The notes below the pieces were generated by a model. It made no database searches, was not told the origin of the DNA, and saw nothing but the letters and a program-made list of their open reading frames with translations. From an uncultured Gammaproteobacteria bacterium (GTDB lineage Bacteria; Pseudomonadota; Gammaproteobacteria; Pseudomonadales; Pseudohongiellaceae), in NCBI GenBank assembly GCA_903853385.1, contig CAINTJ010000023.1, positions 1 through 47,656 on the forward strand: a stretch of 47,656 nucleotides of DNA, written 5' to 3'. Shown here in pieces: positions 1 to 8,889 of this stretch. Numbering within the stretch: position 1 is the stretch's first letter; the number at the start of each line of letters is the position of its first letter. Position numbers and translations under genes: made by a program.

Positions 1-2439
1 AGCCTGGCTGTTTTGGCCAGACTGTCCCTGCTGTCCCTGCTGTCCCTGCTGTCCCTGCTGTCCCTGCTGTCCTTGCTGCCCGGGTGAGTTTTGCGCTTGC
101 TGTGGTTGCCCCTGTTGCTGGCCGGATTGTGGCTGGTTCGATTGCTGGCCCCGCTGCAGCTGTTGTTGCTGTAATTGTTGTTGCAGTTGTTCTGCCTGCC
201 GCTTGAGCATTTCCTGCTGATAGCGCTGTGCATCAGTCAATTGCTTTTGATTGCGCAGATTGCTGGCGAGTTCGGCCTGGCGTTTGGCGAGCTCATCCAG
301 TTTTTTCATGATGTCGTCGGTTTGCTGCTGTTGTTGCTGTGGCGTAACGTTATTGCCGGTCTCGTATTGATTGAGCGACAAATCCATTTCCAGCTCATAC
401 ATCTCTGCCAGGTCCTGGCCAGAACGACCACCGCCACCGCCGCCGCCGCCGCCACCGCGTTGTTGCGATACTGTGATGTCGTTGAATACCGATTCAGCGC
501 GCAACAAATGCTGCAAGGCTTCCTGGGCGGGCTGGATGGCTGCGTTCAACTCGGACTTCGCCAGTTGCTCGGAAGCCGGGTGCATGCTCTGCACTGCCAG
601 ATCCATGTTGCTGACAAAGTCGCGAATCTGTTCGTCATTGTCGAGGCCACGCGCACGTGCGCGATCTGCCAGGGTCGTGGCTTGTTCAGCGAGGGTGTTT
701 TGCAGATCCGACAACAACTTGGCATTGAGCTCGACCTGGCCATTGGCATCGCCAGCGGATTTGTCGCGGATCAGGTTCCAGGTGGACACGATGATCTGGC
801 GCTGACGTTTGGAAATTTCATCCTGCTGCTGGCCGCCACCACCACCACCGCCTCCGCCACCGCCCGACAACTGCGATTGCGAATAGCGGCGGTTATAGGG
901 CTGGATCTGGATGAAGAACATGTCGGTACGCACTGTTTGGGTGCGATCAGCGGCTTCTGCGTAAAACGAAATCAGGTCGCCTGGTTGCAGCGCAGTGGTT
1001 TCGGCCGCTACGGTTTTATCAGCAGAGGCCGCCGCAGATTTTTCATCCAGCGCCACTTTGAACTTGCCGACATTGGCTGTGGTCAGTTGCTTGCGGGCAA
1101 CGCGCAGGTCTTCCAGCATGAAAATATGGTCGGCAGTAATTTCGCGCACGGGATTTTTCAGTAAATCCACTTTCTGGAACGCACCGCCATTGACCGAATA
1201 TTGCAGTGCCAGCGCTTTCAGGCCGTAATCATCCTTGGCTTCGACCCGCGCCAACACTTCTTCGATGCTGCTGGCGTTATAGTCGCCGCCGGGCTTGGTG
1301 ATTTTCAGTTCCGGTTTGCCATCGGCAGCAAGACGAATGAAAAAGTCATCAGATAGGCGCACCTGTTCGCCTCCGACCGTGGTGGCCAGGTAGTACACGC
1401 CATCAGCAGTGACGGTGAATTGACCACTGGCATCATTGCCGCTGGAGCTTAAAGACTGCTTGGTACCATTGAGCACCAGTTGGCCATCCCTGAGTGGCGC
1501 GGTAGTGGTGACTTTCAAGGTAATGCGCGTGTCAGGCAGTGCGTTGACGTCGCCGGATGTGGAAACTTCCGGATCACGCGCAGTCCAGTTCGGGAAATTG
1601 TAGGTCAATTCGAGTTTTTCAATGCCGGGAACATCCACTACATTGAGGCTGTATTCAGGTGAGCGCAGACTGGTGGCGCTGACGTAGTAATGCGAATTGT
1701 TCTGCATCGCAAAAAGAGTGAACTCGAAACCGAGTGGACCTTTCACCATGCCTACATCCTGCCAGTTGCCACTGCTGTCAAGAATGTGAATCACCGCATC
1801 ATCCGGATCAAAACCGCTCATGGCCGCAGTGATGCGCATATTGGTGCCACGTCGCACATTCTGGTCGCCTGGAGTAACCGCGATGCTTTGCGGCGGCAGT
1901 AAATCGACAAAGGCCCAGCCTGCGAGCAGGTTGCGCAATGAGTAGTTGAGAAAGCCGGGTCCGGCAATCAGCAGATACAGCAACACCACCACTGCGCCTG
2001 CCAGCGCGCTGGCGGCCACGGCCAGCTCCTTGCGCGGCACAGTGACTGCTACCGGATGGTGTTCGCTGATCTTGAGTGCATCTTCCGCGAGCAAATCAAG
2101 GAATGGGTTGTTGGCGGCCTTGAGCTGGCTATAGGTTTCGATGCGGCCATTGAGTTCCGGCACGCGTTTTTCCACCGGCTGGCTGAGATTGTCTTTCAGG
2201 TTTTGCAGCGGGTCGATCAGGAAACGCAAGGCCACCGCTACCAGCGCCAGTACCAGTAATACGCGGAAGGCACCAATGGTTGTGGGTGCGAAACCACTTT
2301 CCACCGAAAACCAGGCGCCGACGCCGCCGACAACCAGCACCACTAGTGCCAGTGCAGCTGCGCCACGCAGCCACAACAACTTGCGCAGCCGCTGGTTGAA
2401 GGCTGCGAGATAGAGGTCGAGCTTGCCGGTTGCGTTCAT
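1..2439 (-). CDS. DUF4175-like membrane protein with Gly- and Gln-rich tail (partial)
   Basis: The frame is open from the ATG at 2439 to the window edge (813 codons, no stop), so the C-terminus is missing. Hydrophobic segments lie near residues 22-43, 55-73 and 135-160, followed by a long, probably periplasmic Ig-like region and then helical, Gln/Lys-rich sequence. There is a run of 11 Gly at about residues 526-536, one of 10 Gly at 662-671, and a Gln/Gly tail from about residue 740 that includes QGQ repeats. The overall plan matches DUF4175-type proteins found at the end of MoxR/vWA operons. Its ATG overlaps the TGA of the upstream BatA-like gene by one base, indicating translational coupling. 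Biochemical role is unknown; a structural or scaffold role in the envelope is inference. Confidence 0.75.
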   Translation of the reverse strand, partial: MNATGKLDLYLAAFNQRLRKLLWLRGAAALALVVLVVGGVGAWFSVESGFAPTTIGAFRVLLVLALVAVALRFLIDPLQNLKDNLSQPVEKRVPELNGRIETYSQLKAANNPFLDLLAEDALKISEHHPVAVTVPRKELAVAASALAGAVVVLLYLLIAGPGFLNYSLRNLLAGWAFVDLLPPQSIAVTPGDQNVRRGTNMRITAAMSGFDPDDAVIHILDSSGNWQDVGMVKGPLGFEFTLFAMQNNSHYYVSATSLRSPEYSLNVVDVPGIEKLELTYNFPNWTARDPEVSTSGDVNALPDTRITLKVTTTAPLRDGQLVLNGTKQSLSSSGNDASGQFTVTADGVYYLATTVGGEQVRLSDDFFIRLAADGKPELKITKPGGDYNASSIEEVLARVEAKDDYGLKALALQYSVNGGAFQKVDLLKNPVREITADHIFMLEDLRVARKQLTTANVGKFKVALDEKSAAASADKTVAAETTALQPGDLISFYAEAADRTQTVRTDMFFIQIQPYNRRYSQSQLSGGGGGGGGGGGQQQDEISKRQRQIIVSTWNLIRDKSAGDANGQVELNAKLLSDLQNTLAEQATTLADRARARGLDNDEQIRDFVSNMDLAVQSMHPASEQLAKSELNAAIQPAQEALQHLLRAESVFNDITVSQQRGGGGGGGGGGRSGQDLAEMYELEMDLSLNQYETGNNVTPQQQQQQTDDIMKKLDELAKRQAELASNLRNQKQLTDAQRYQQEMLKRQAEQLQQQLQQQQLQRGQQSNQPQSGQQQGQPQQAQNSPGQQGQQGQQGQQGQQGQQGQSGQNSQA
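22..75 (-). repeat. 9-bp tandem repeat (six units) inside the Gln-rich tail
   Basis: Six head-to-tail copies of ctgtccctg (plus strand), the last with one mismatch. Read on the minus strand each unit encodes Gln-Gly-Gln. The unit length is a multiple of three, so copy-number change would alter protein length without breaking the frame. Confidence 0.95.
427..456 (-). repeat. Poly-glycine codon run (10 Gly)
   Basis: Ten consecutive GGN codons on the minus strand, mostly GGC, separating two helical, charged parts of the DUF4175-like protein. It probably acts as a flexible linker. Codon choice varies, so it is not a pure trinucleotide microsatellite. Confidence 0.9.
832..864 (-). repeat. Poly-glycine codon run (11 Gly)
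   Basis: Eleven consecutive GGN codons (GGC, GGT, GGA mixed) on the minus strand at the junction between the Ig-like periplasmic part and the Gln-rich helical part of the DUF4175-like protein. Likely a linker. Confidence 0.9.
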
Positions 2440-4454
2440 CAGAAGGTTCCTGTTTTGAAGTTCAGGCAACGATTGCCAAGCAAGGATTCAGCCAGCACCA
2501 GCGTCGCCATACCCAGCAGAAAGAAGCGCCAGATTTCAATTTCATTGGCATCCTTGGATGGTTTGGCTACCAATGCCGTATCAGTTGCCACTACCCCTGC
2601 GCTGGCGGCGCCAGTTACGCTGGCTTGCCAATCCTGCAGGGTTTTGGCAGTGATCGGAGTCAAATCGGATTCTCGACGGTCAGGATTGACTGCCACCAGC
2701 ACTTCGCCGGCAGTGGTGAATACGCGGTAATAGCCAGTGAGATTCAATAATACCTCTTGCGCCTGGGTGGTGCCCTGCAACGACAGCAGTTTTTTGCCGT
2801 TGGGATCTTCTACTTGACCGGAGCCACCGCCGCTTTGTGTCAGCTGCAGATAACTGTCAGCGACTTGTTCCTTGACCAGCAGCTTTTCGTTGGACAGATA
2901 TTGCGCCATTTCTGCCATGAAGCTGACAAACACCGGCTTCACCGGCAGGTCGGAGGCTGTGTTATCGAGGCTGCTGGTGAACAGCACGAAATGGCCGGCG
3001 CCGATGTTGCGTTCAAGCAGCACCGGGGTATCACGGTTCTGGGCGATCAGCACATGGTCATCACTGGTGGGCACTACTTTCAGCGCGCGCACGTTGATAT
3101 TGTTCCAGCCGCTGCTGTCATTAAGGGCGGGATGACTGGTGTCAATCTGGCTGATCAGCGTGGCGGTCTGGTCTTTGGCAGGAGCGGGATTGGTCAGTGG
3201 CAGATTCAATACCGGCACCGTGCCGACACTGCTGCTGTGCGGGCCGAGTGCTGCAAATACGGCACCACCGCCGTGCACATAATCAGTGAGCGCCAAAGCC
3301 AGGGAGGCATTGACGGCGCCGAGATCTTCAATGATCAGCCATGGATAACGTTGCAGCACGCGGGCATCAAAATCATTGATGGATTTTGCTTCTACAACAT
3401 AGCCGCGGGGAGCCGTACTGAGCGCGGCGCTGATATAGGTAACGCCCAGTGATTTGACATCGGCCGTCAGCAGCAACACCGTCGCCGGCGGCGAGTTGTC
3501 AAAAACGGTGTGCCGCACGTCGTCTTCTGCCAGGCTGTCGGCGGGGGTCAAAAGCAGATCGACCTTGTTGTAGCCCTCGGCAAATACTACATCCTTGAAA
3601 GTCACCGTGGACAAGCCATTGCTGCTCGCCGGCACATCCTGGGTTTGGGTTTTGCTGCCATTGATGCTGAGACTGACCTGCTTGTCCTTGCCGGCTATTT
3701 CGCCATTGAAAGTGCGGATTGACGCGATGACACTGGAGCGGTTTTCCACCAACACTGATTCCACCATGGTGTTTGCCGGTGTCTTGCTGCCAAGCTGCTG
3801 GATGTCGAGCGTGACGGCACGGCCATTGACCACATCCGGAATCATGTCGGCAAAGCGTACTGCCTGACTGGTGAGTTGGTAATCGCTGACCACATGCAGT
3901 ACCACGGCGGCCTTGCTGTTTTTCAGAAGCCCATTAAGCGCAGCCACCATTGCGCCCAGATCAAGCCGGCCATTGTCGGCAGACAGCGCCGGCAACAGTT
4001 TGCTGATCTCGTTGGTGGAAGTCTGCTCCGCCAGCGTGGTGACGGAAGCGCTGGCCGCATAAAGGCTGGCGCTATCGCCTGACTTCAAGTTGTCGAGAAT
4101 TTGCTGGGCGCGTGTACGGGCCTCCGCGAGCTTGCTGCCTTCGTGCATGGAAAACGAGGTATCAACCAGAATCACATGATGCACATTGTCATCACCTACT
4201 GCAGCGACTTCAGGTTGTTTGAACAGGATGGGTCGGGCAAATGCAAACACCAGAAACGCCAGAAACGCCATGCGCAGCGCCATCAGCACCAGAAAGCGCA
4301 GCTTGCGCTGTACATGTATACGTTTTTTCGATGCTTCCAGAAAACGGGTGGTCGCGAATTGTTCCCGCTCGGTAGTCTGGGTTTCCAGACGGTGCAGCCA
4401 CCAGGGCAAACCCAGGCCCAACAAGCCCAGCAGAAACAGTGGTGCAATCAGCAT
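2439..4454 (-). CDS. BatA-type membrane protein with vWA domain
   Basis: A 671-residue product. The N-terminus is the aerotolerance-regulator (BatA) type: a first membrane helix near residues 2-19, a short cytoplasmic loop, and a second helix near 53-74. A von Willebrand A domain follows, with the metal-site motif DTSFS (D98, S100, S102). A long, possibly periplasmic region comes next and a last membrane helix lies near the C-terminus. The frame could open at a TTG at 4502, but the ATG at 4454 has a strong GGAGG eight bases upstream and begins the family-typical hydrophobic start, so I use 4454. It follows the DUF58 gene by 58 bases and overlaps the DUF4175-like gene by one base. It probably forms a metal-dependent protein-binding surface on the membrane; the partner is not known. 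Confidence 0.85.
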   Translation of the reverse strand: MLIAPLFLLGLLGLGLPWWLHRLETQTTEREQFATTRFLEASKKRIHVQRKLRFLVLMALRMAFLAFLVFAFARPILFKQPEVAAVGDDNVHHVILVDTSFSMHEGSKLAEARTRAQQILDNLKSGDSASLYAASASVTTLAEQTSTNEISKLLPALSADNGRLDLGAMVAALNGLLKNSKAAVVLHVVSDYQLTSQAVRFADMIPDVVNGRAVTLDIQQLGSKTPANTMVESVLVENRSSVIASIRTFNGEIAGKDKQVSLSINGSKTQTQDVPASSNGLSTVTFKDVVFAEGYNKVDLLLTPADSLAEDDVRHTVFDNSPPATVLLLTADVKSLGVTYISAALSTAPRGYVVEAKSINDFDARVLQRYPWLIIEDLGAVNASLALALTDYVHGGGAVFAALGPHSSSVGTVPVLNLPLTNPAPAKDQTATLISQIDTSHPALNDSSGWNNINVRALKVVPTSDDHVLIAQNRDTPVLLERNIGAGHFVLFTSSLDNTASDLPVKPVFVSFMAEMAQYLSNEKLLVKEQVADSYLQLTQSGGGSGQVEDPNGKKLLSLQGTTQAQEVLLNLTGYYRVFTTAGEVLVAVNPDRRESDLTPITAKTLQDWQASVTGAASAGVVATDTALVAKPSKDANEIEIWRFFLLGMATLVLAESLLGNRCLNFKTGTF

Positions 4455-4512
4455 GGCTTGCACCTCCGGCCGGGGTACAGAGAGTTGGCGAACAAGTCGC
4501 AATTGACGGTTT

Positions 4513-5424
4513 TCATCCGCGCTTCTCCCGGAAGGTGAGGTAGCTGTGCAGCGGCTTGTCGAGCGGCTCGGAAGTGTTGATCAGCACATGATCACAGTTC
4601 ATGCCGCTGGCGGCTTTGCGGATTGCACTGATGTGGGCGTTAATGCGGTCGCGATATTCAGTCTGCATGAAAGCCGGCGAGACTTCGACTGCATGCCCGG
4701 TTTCCATGTCTTCGAACAAAGTTGAAGTAAGCAGCTTGGGTGCCAGTTCGGCCGGGTCAAGCAGATGGAACAAAATCACATCCTGGCCTTGCACTGCCAG
4801 CGGCCGCACGTTGTCGAGCAATTCCTGGGTGTCGCAGTAGAAGTCGGAAATCACTGCCACCAGTCCGCGGCGGCGGATATTTTCCTGGAACCGCGTCATG
4901 GGCTTGTGGATGGCGGTGCCTTGTTTCGCTTCTGCCTTGTCGAGCGCATGAATCACGCCTTGCAAGGAGCCACTGCGGGATGCGGGCGGCCGGTAGGACA
5001 GTACTTCGTCGGCGAACACCATCACTCCCACTGCGTCATGTTGACGTGATGACATATAAGCCAGCGATGCGGCCAGGAATTTTCCGACCTGCAATTTGCT
5101 CAAACCCTGGCTGCCATAGCCCATAGAGGCACTGCTATCTAGCAGGATCATCAGATGGCTGTTGGTTTCGCCGAGAAAGCGTTTTATATAAGTCTTGTCG
5201 GTGCGGGCATAAACGTTCCAGTCGATATAGCGCGGATCATCACCTTCACCATAGGCGCGATATTCCACGAACTCCTGGCTGAAGCCGAATTTCGGTGAAC
5301 GATGCAGGCCAATCACAAAACCTTCCACTGCGGCTTTCGCCACCAGCTCCAGATTGGACAGGCTGGCCAGCACCTGTGGATCAAGCAGATGCATCGGGGA
5401 GTTCTTGTTAGCAGTTGCGGCCAT
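4513..5424 (-). CDS. DUF58 domain protein (MoxR-associated, vWA-like)
   Basis: A 303-residue soluble protein of the DUF58 family. The family signature is visible as DPRYIDWNVYART at residues 64-75, followed by a vWA-like metal-site motif DSSAS at 96-100. There is no signal peptide or membrane helix, so it should act in the cytoplasm or at the inner membrane face. DUF58 proteins are nearly always encoded directly after a MoxR ATPase, as here (70-base gap), and are thought to be clients or adaptors of that ATPase. The start ATG at 5424 has only a weak ribosome site, which may reflect reinitiation from the upstream gene. Confidence 0.9.
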   Translation of the reverse strand: MAATANKNSPMHLLDPQVLASLSNLELVAKAAVEGFVIGLHRSPKFGFSQEFVEYRAYGEGDDPRYIDWNVYARTDKTYIKRFLGETNSHLMILLDSSASMGYGSQGLSKLQVGKFLAASLAYMSSRQHDAVGVMVFADEVLSYRPPASRSGSLQGVIHALDKAEAKQGTAIHKPMTRFQENIRRRGLVAVISDFYCDTQELLDNVRPLAVQGQDVILFHLLDPAELAPKLLTSTLFEDMETGHAVEVSPAFMQTEYRDRINAHISAIRKAASGMNCDHVLINTSEPLDKPLHSYLTFREKRG

Positions 5425-5494
5425 TACCGGGTTCCAGAATTGTGCAACAGTGAACTTTCAGATCAGCGTGGTCAGTCAAGGTTTGCTTGGCGGT

Positions 5495-6571
5495 TTACTC
5501 TGAGCCCGTCGGTGCAGGCAGACTGTCGAGCATGTCGGCCAGGATCTGGTCGACGGTGATGCCGTCGGATTCAGCGAAATAGTTCGGCAACACACGGTGC
5601 CGCAAAATCGGCGGTGCCAGTTTCTTCAGATCATCGGCAGTGACGTGATAACGGCCTTCCATCAGGGCGCGCGCCTTGGCAGCCAGCACCAGGTTCATGG
5701 TGGCGCGGATACTGGAGCCGAAATTCACATATTTCTTGATGATGTCGGGTGCAACCGGATCCGAGGGTCGCGTGGCGCGGATGATGTCAACTGCATAACG
5801 GCTCAACGAGTCTGAAATCGGCACCTGGCGCACCAGCGCCTGGAACTCGACGATTTCTTCGGCATTGGTGCAGGCCCTGACATGCGGCATGTCTACGCTC
5901 TTGGTGAAGCGTTCAATGACTTTCACTTCTTCTTCCGCCGAGAGGTAATCGAGCAGCACGTTGAACAAGAAGCGGTCGAGCTGCGCTTCCGGCAGCGGGT
6001 AGGTCCCTTCCAGTTCGATCGGGTTCTGCGTGGCCAATACAAAGAAGGGTTTGCTGAGTTTGTGATTGATGCCGCGCACGGTAACGGTTTTTTCCTGCAT
6101 GGCTTCCAGCAAGGCTGCCTGGGTTTTGGGCGGGGTGCGGTTGATTTCATCGGCCAGCAGCACATTGGTGAATACCGGGCCGGGAATGAAGCGCCATTCT
6201 CGTTTGCCGGTGCTCTGGTTTTCTTCCACCATATCGGTGCCGGTGATGTCGGTGGGCATCAGGTCCGGGGTGAACTGGATACGCTTGAACGTAAGCCCCA
6301 GTGCCGTGGCGAGTGTGTGCACCAGCAAGGTCTTGGCCGTACCGGGCATGCCGGTAATCAGGCAATGGCCGCCGACAAACAAGGTTATCAGCAGGTTGTC
6401 CACTACCTCATCCTGGCCCACGATGGTGCCGCGCACCTGTTCGCGGATCGCGGTTGTGGCGGCATGGAAGCGTTGCACCAGCTGACGGGTGGAGTCGTTG
6501 TTGTTCTGCTCTGCTACATCACTCATGGTTGGGTCCTGTGGGTCGCTTGTTTGGGATATCTGTAAATTCAT
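5495..6571 (-). CDS. MoxR-family AAA+ ATPase
   Basis: A 358-residue AAA+ ATPase. Walker A is GMPGTAKT at residues 74-81, Walker B is LLADE at 138-142 followed by the NR pair typical of MoxR, and sensor 1 lies in the ATQNP stretch. MoxR ATPases act as chaperone-like remodellers of vWA-domain partners, several of which are encoded around it. The ATG at 6571 overlaps the stop of the TPR/peptidase gene in an ATGA arrangement. A second in-frame ATG at 6526 has an AGGA sequence eight bases upstream and would give 343 residues, nearer the usual family length; either could be used. It is probably the energy-providing centre of this operon. Confidence 0.93.
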   Translation of the reverse strand: MNLQISQTSDPQDPTMSDVAEQNNNDSTRQLVQRFHAATTAIREQVRGTIVGQDEVVDNLLITLFVGGHCLITGMPGTAKTLLVHTLATALGLTFKRIQFTPDLMPTDITGTDMVEENQSTGKREWRFIPGPVFTNVLLADEINRTPPKTQAALLEAMQEKTVTVRGINHKLSKPFFVLATQNPIELEGTYPLPEAQLDRFLFNVLLDYLSAEEEVKVIERFTKSVDMPHVRACTNAEEIVEFQALVRQVPISDSLSRYAVDIIRATRPSDPVAPDIIKKYVNFGSSIRATMNLVLAAKARALMEGRYHVTADDLKKLAPPILRHRVLPNYFAESDGITVDQILADMLDSLPAPTGSE

Positions 6572-8889
6572 TGTTTGGCAGTGGTGCTGCGACTGAGTTC
6601 CAGCAGCAGCGACTGCGCTGGCCGGTACTGTGGTGCAACATCCAGTGCGGTCATTACATATTGCATGGTCTTGTCCTTGTCATTCATTGCCTGGTAGGCA
6701 GTGGCCACTTTGTAATTGGCATCGGCCTGGTCGGGCGGATTCAGCGACAACAGCACCAGGTATTCACGCAAGGCCTTGGCGGCTTCCTTGTGGGTCATGT
6801 ACAAATCGCCGAGTTTGCTGTGCAGCTCTTGCGAGAATGGATCGGCCCACACCACGTCTTTGAATACCTTGAAGGCATGTTCAGTGTCGTTGCGCTCGAT
6901 GTAGTCATTACCCAGTGCCAGTAGCGCGCGGGAAGCATAGCCGCCTTTCTGCCAGAAGGTTTCCAGCGTCCTGAATTCATTGTCCTTGTCATTGAGCCGC
7001 GAATAACCACGCGCCAGTGCAATGTACGCTGAATCGGCTTCAACATAATCAGGAAAAGCAAACACGGCACGTTTGGCGGCATCGACGGCACCTTGCCAGT
7101 CTTCTTTTTCCAGCGCGGCGAAGGCGGTCTTGCGGTCTGCCTGCCATCCGGGCAAATTCTTCAGCAATTTGCCGTATTCAATATCGATATATTGTTTGAA
7201 CTGTTTGTCGAACACATCAACGCTGATGCCCAGGCTTTGCTGGACTGCGTCCTTCAGTTTCACGCCCTTGCCGAACAGCTCGAGCATGTCGACGATCTTG
7301 TCGAAACCGAACTCACTGTTGATGAAATCGATTACCAGTCCGCCTTGCATGTAGGACACGATTACCTGGTTTTCATAGGTGGGCCGCATGAAGCCGTCGT
7401 CGAGTTTTTCCACCGGCAGGAACTTGCCTTCGGCCATGGCCTTGTAAACATCGAGTGGAATCTTGCGACCGGGGATCGGGCCGGTACGCCACTCTTCAAA
7501 TACGGAAATGCCTTCGGTATACCAGCGTGGCACCAGATGCGAGCTGGCCTCCACTGTGTAGACGTGAGCCAGCTCGTGCCAGAGTGTAGTACCCCAGTGA
7601 TAACTTTCACTGCGGGCATGCGCGGTGGGTGAGTCCATCGCCAGCAAGTAGCCGAAGGTCACACCCAGCAAGCCCACTCCCGGCATGCCCACCGAGCGCA
7701 CCACGAAATCTTCATGGTTTGGATAAACCTCTATCACCACCGGCTCGGTGGGGGTGAAGCGATACCGTTTCTGATAGGTGGCCATGCCGGCTTCTGCAAG
7801 TTCGCGCACATAATCCTTCAGCACGGATGATTCGGATTTGTTGAGTCGCAAACTCAGTTTGGGGAACGGTCCTTCGGGTGGATTGGGGAAGCTGAACGCT
7901 TCGGTCTGGTTAAGGAATACTTCCAGCATGCGCATCAGGTTGATGGTGGTGGGGTTGAACTTGTCGCCATCAAACGAAGTGTGGATATGGTCTACGCCTG
8001 CGCTGATCTGGTTCAGGCGCATATAGTTCTGGCCTAGCTCCAGATGTGCCTGCCAATGGTCCGGTTGCACCAGCACCGCCTTTTCATAAAAAGCGCCAGA
8101 TTCGCGGTAGCGCCGCGTCATCATCGCAAACCGTCCCGGTATGGCCCAGGCATCACCATAGGCCGGATCTTCGTGCAAGGCCTGGTCGATGTAAGCCTGG
8201 TAGGGCTTGAAGGTCATGAATGCGTTGGCGGCTTCCAGCGCATACAACTCCAGCTGCGGCAGCTTGCCACTCTCGGCCGCGGCGCGCGCGTCCTTAATCA
8301 CTTTGTCAGCCTGTTCAAACTGGTCTTTGCCAAGTGCGTTGTGCAGCAGCATCAGCAAGCCGCGATAACGTACGCCGGCGGGAGTGAAGTCGTTTTCAAC
8401 CACATCGGTCATCAGCTTGTTGATGGTGGCGGAGTCGCCGCCACCTTTTGACAAGGCTTCGGCTGACCCGATCTTGGCCCAAGGATTTTTGCCATCGATC
8501 GCGAGCGCTTCATCAAACAAGGTTTCGGCTTCGTTATATTGGTAAGTTTGCAAATAGAGTTCACCCCAGCGCACTCGCAGCAGGGCATTCTTGGGTTCGG
8601 CTTTTACCGCCTCCTGAAACAGACTGTTGGCTCCTTGCAGATCGCCCAGCGCCCAGCTTGCTTCGGCGCGGATGGTGATCGGTGTTGATGCAGTTTCCAG
8701 CAAGTGGTAACAACTGCGGGCTTCTGCGGCATGTCCATGCCAGAACAGATCCTCACACCGCAGCAAGTCGGCATGGTCGAGTGCGCCATAGAGCGGCTCG
8801 CGCGCGAGCGCAGTGCTGGCGCTGATAGCCAGCATAAGGGCCGTTGCTGCCAGCGTACTTCGGCGCGCTTGCTGTTGCTCAAGGCACAC
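6568..8889 (-). CDS. Secreted TPR protein with gluzincin (peptidase MA-like) domain
   Basis: A 773-residue product with an N-terminal Sec-type signal (hydrophobic stretch near 13-29 ending ALA). TPR-like helical repeats fill about residues 40-310 and 590-770. Between them sits a zinc-peptidase domain with HELAH at 438-442 and the downstream PRWYTEG stretch supplying the likely third ligand E459, a pattern of peptidase MA-like proteins. It starts with GTG at 8889, preceded by GGGAGG, and overlaps the caspase-like gene by 11 bases, so the two are translationally coupled. TPRs suggest it binds partner proteins, and both catalytic motif parts are intact. Location in the periplasm and a protease role are inferred; no substrate is known. 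Confidence 0.85.
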   Translation of the reverse strand: MCLEQQQARRSTLAATALMLAISASTALAREPLYGALDHADLLRCEDLFWHGHAAEARSCYHLLETASTPITIRAEASWALGDLQGANSLFQEAVKAEPKNALLRVRWGELYLQTYQYNEAETLFDEALAIDGKNPWAKIGSAEALSKGGGDSATINKLMTDVVENDFTPAGVRYRGLLMLLHNALGKDQFEQADKVIKDARAAAESGKLPQLELYALEAANAFMTFKPYQAYIDQALHEDPAYGDAWAIPGRFAMMTRRYRESGAFYEKAVLVQPDHWQAHLELGQNYMRLNQISAGVDHIHTSFDGDKFNPTTINLMRMLEVFLNQTEAFSFPNPPEGPFPKLSLRLNKSESSVLKDYVRELAEAGMATYQKRYRFTPTEPVVIEVYPNHEDFVVRSVGMPGVGLLGVTFGYLLAMDSPTAHARSESYHWGTTLWHELAHVYTVEASSHLVPRWYTEGISVFEEWRTGPIPGRKIPLDVYKAMAEGKFLPVEKLDDGFMRPTYENQVIVSYMQGGLVIDFINSEFGFDKIVDMLELFGKGVKLKDAVQQSLGISVDVFDKQFKQYIDIEYGKLLKNLPGWQADRKTAFAALEKEDWQGAVDAAKRAVFAFPDYVEADSAYIALARGYSRLNDKDNEFRTLETFWQKGGYASRALLALGNDYIERNDTEHAFKVFKDVVWADPFSQELHSKLGDLYMTHKEAAKALREYLVLLSLNPPDQADANYKVATAYQAMNDKDKTMQYVMTALDVAPQYRPAQSLLLELSRSTTAKQ

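Noticed and set aside
175-1164. Plus-strand frame of 329 codons with leucine-rich start
   Set aside because: It lies opposite the DUF4175-like gene, whose minus-strand frame is open across the whole 2439 bases and starts by coupling with the BatA-like gene. The plus-strand product is low-complexity.
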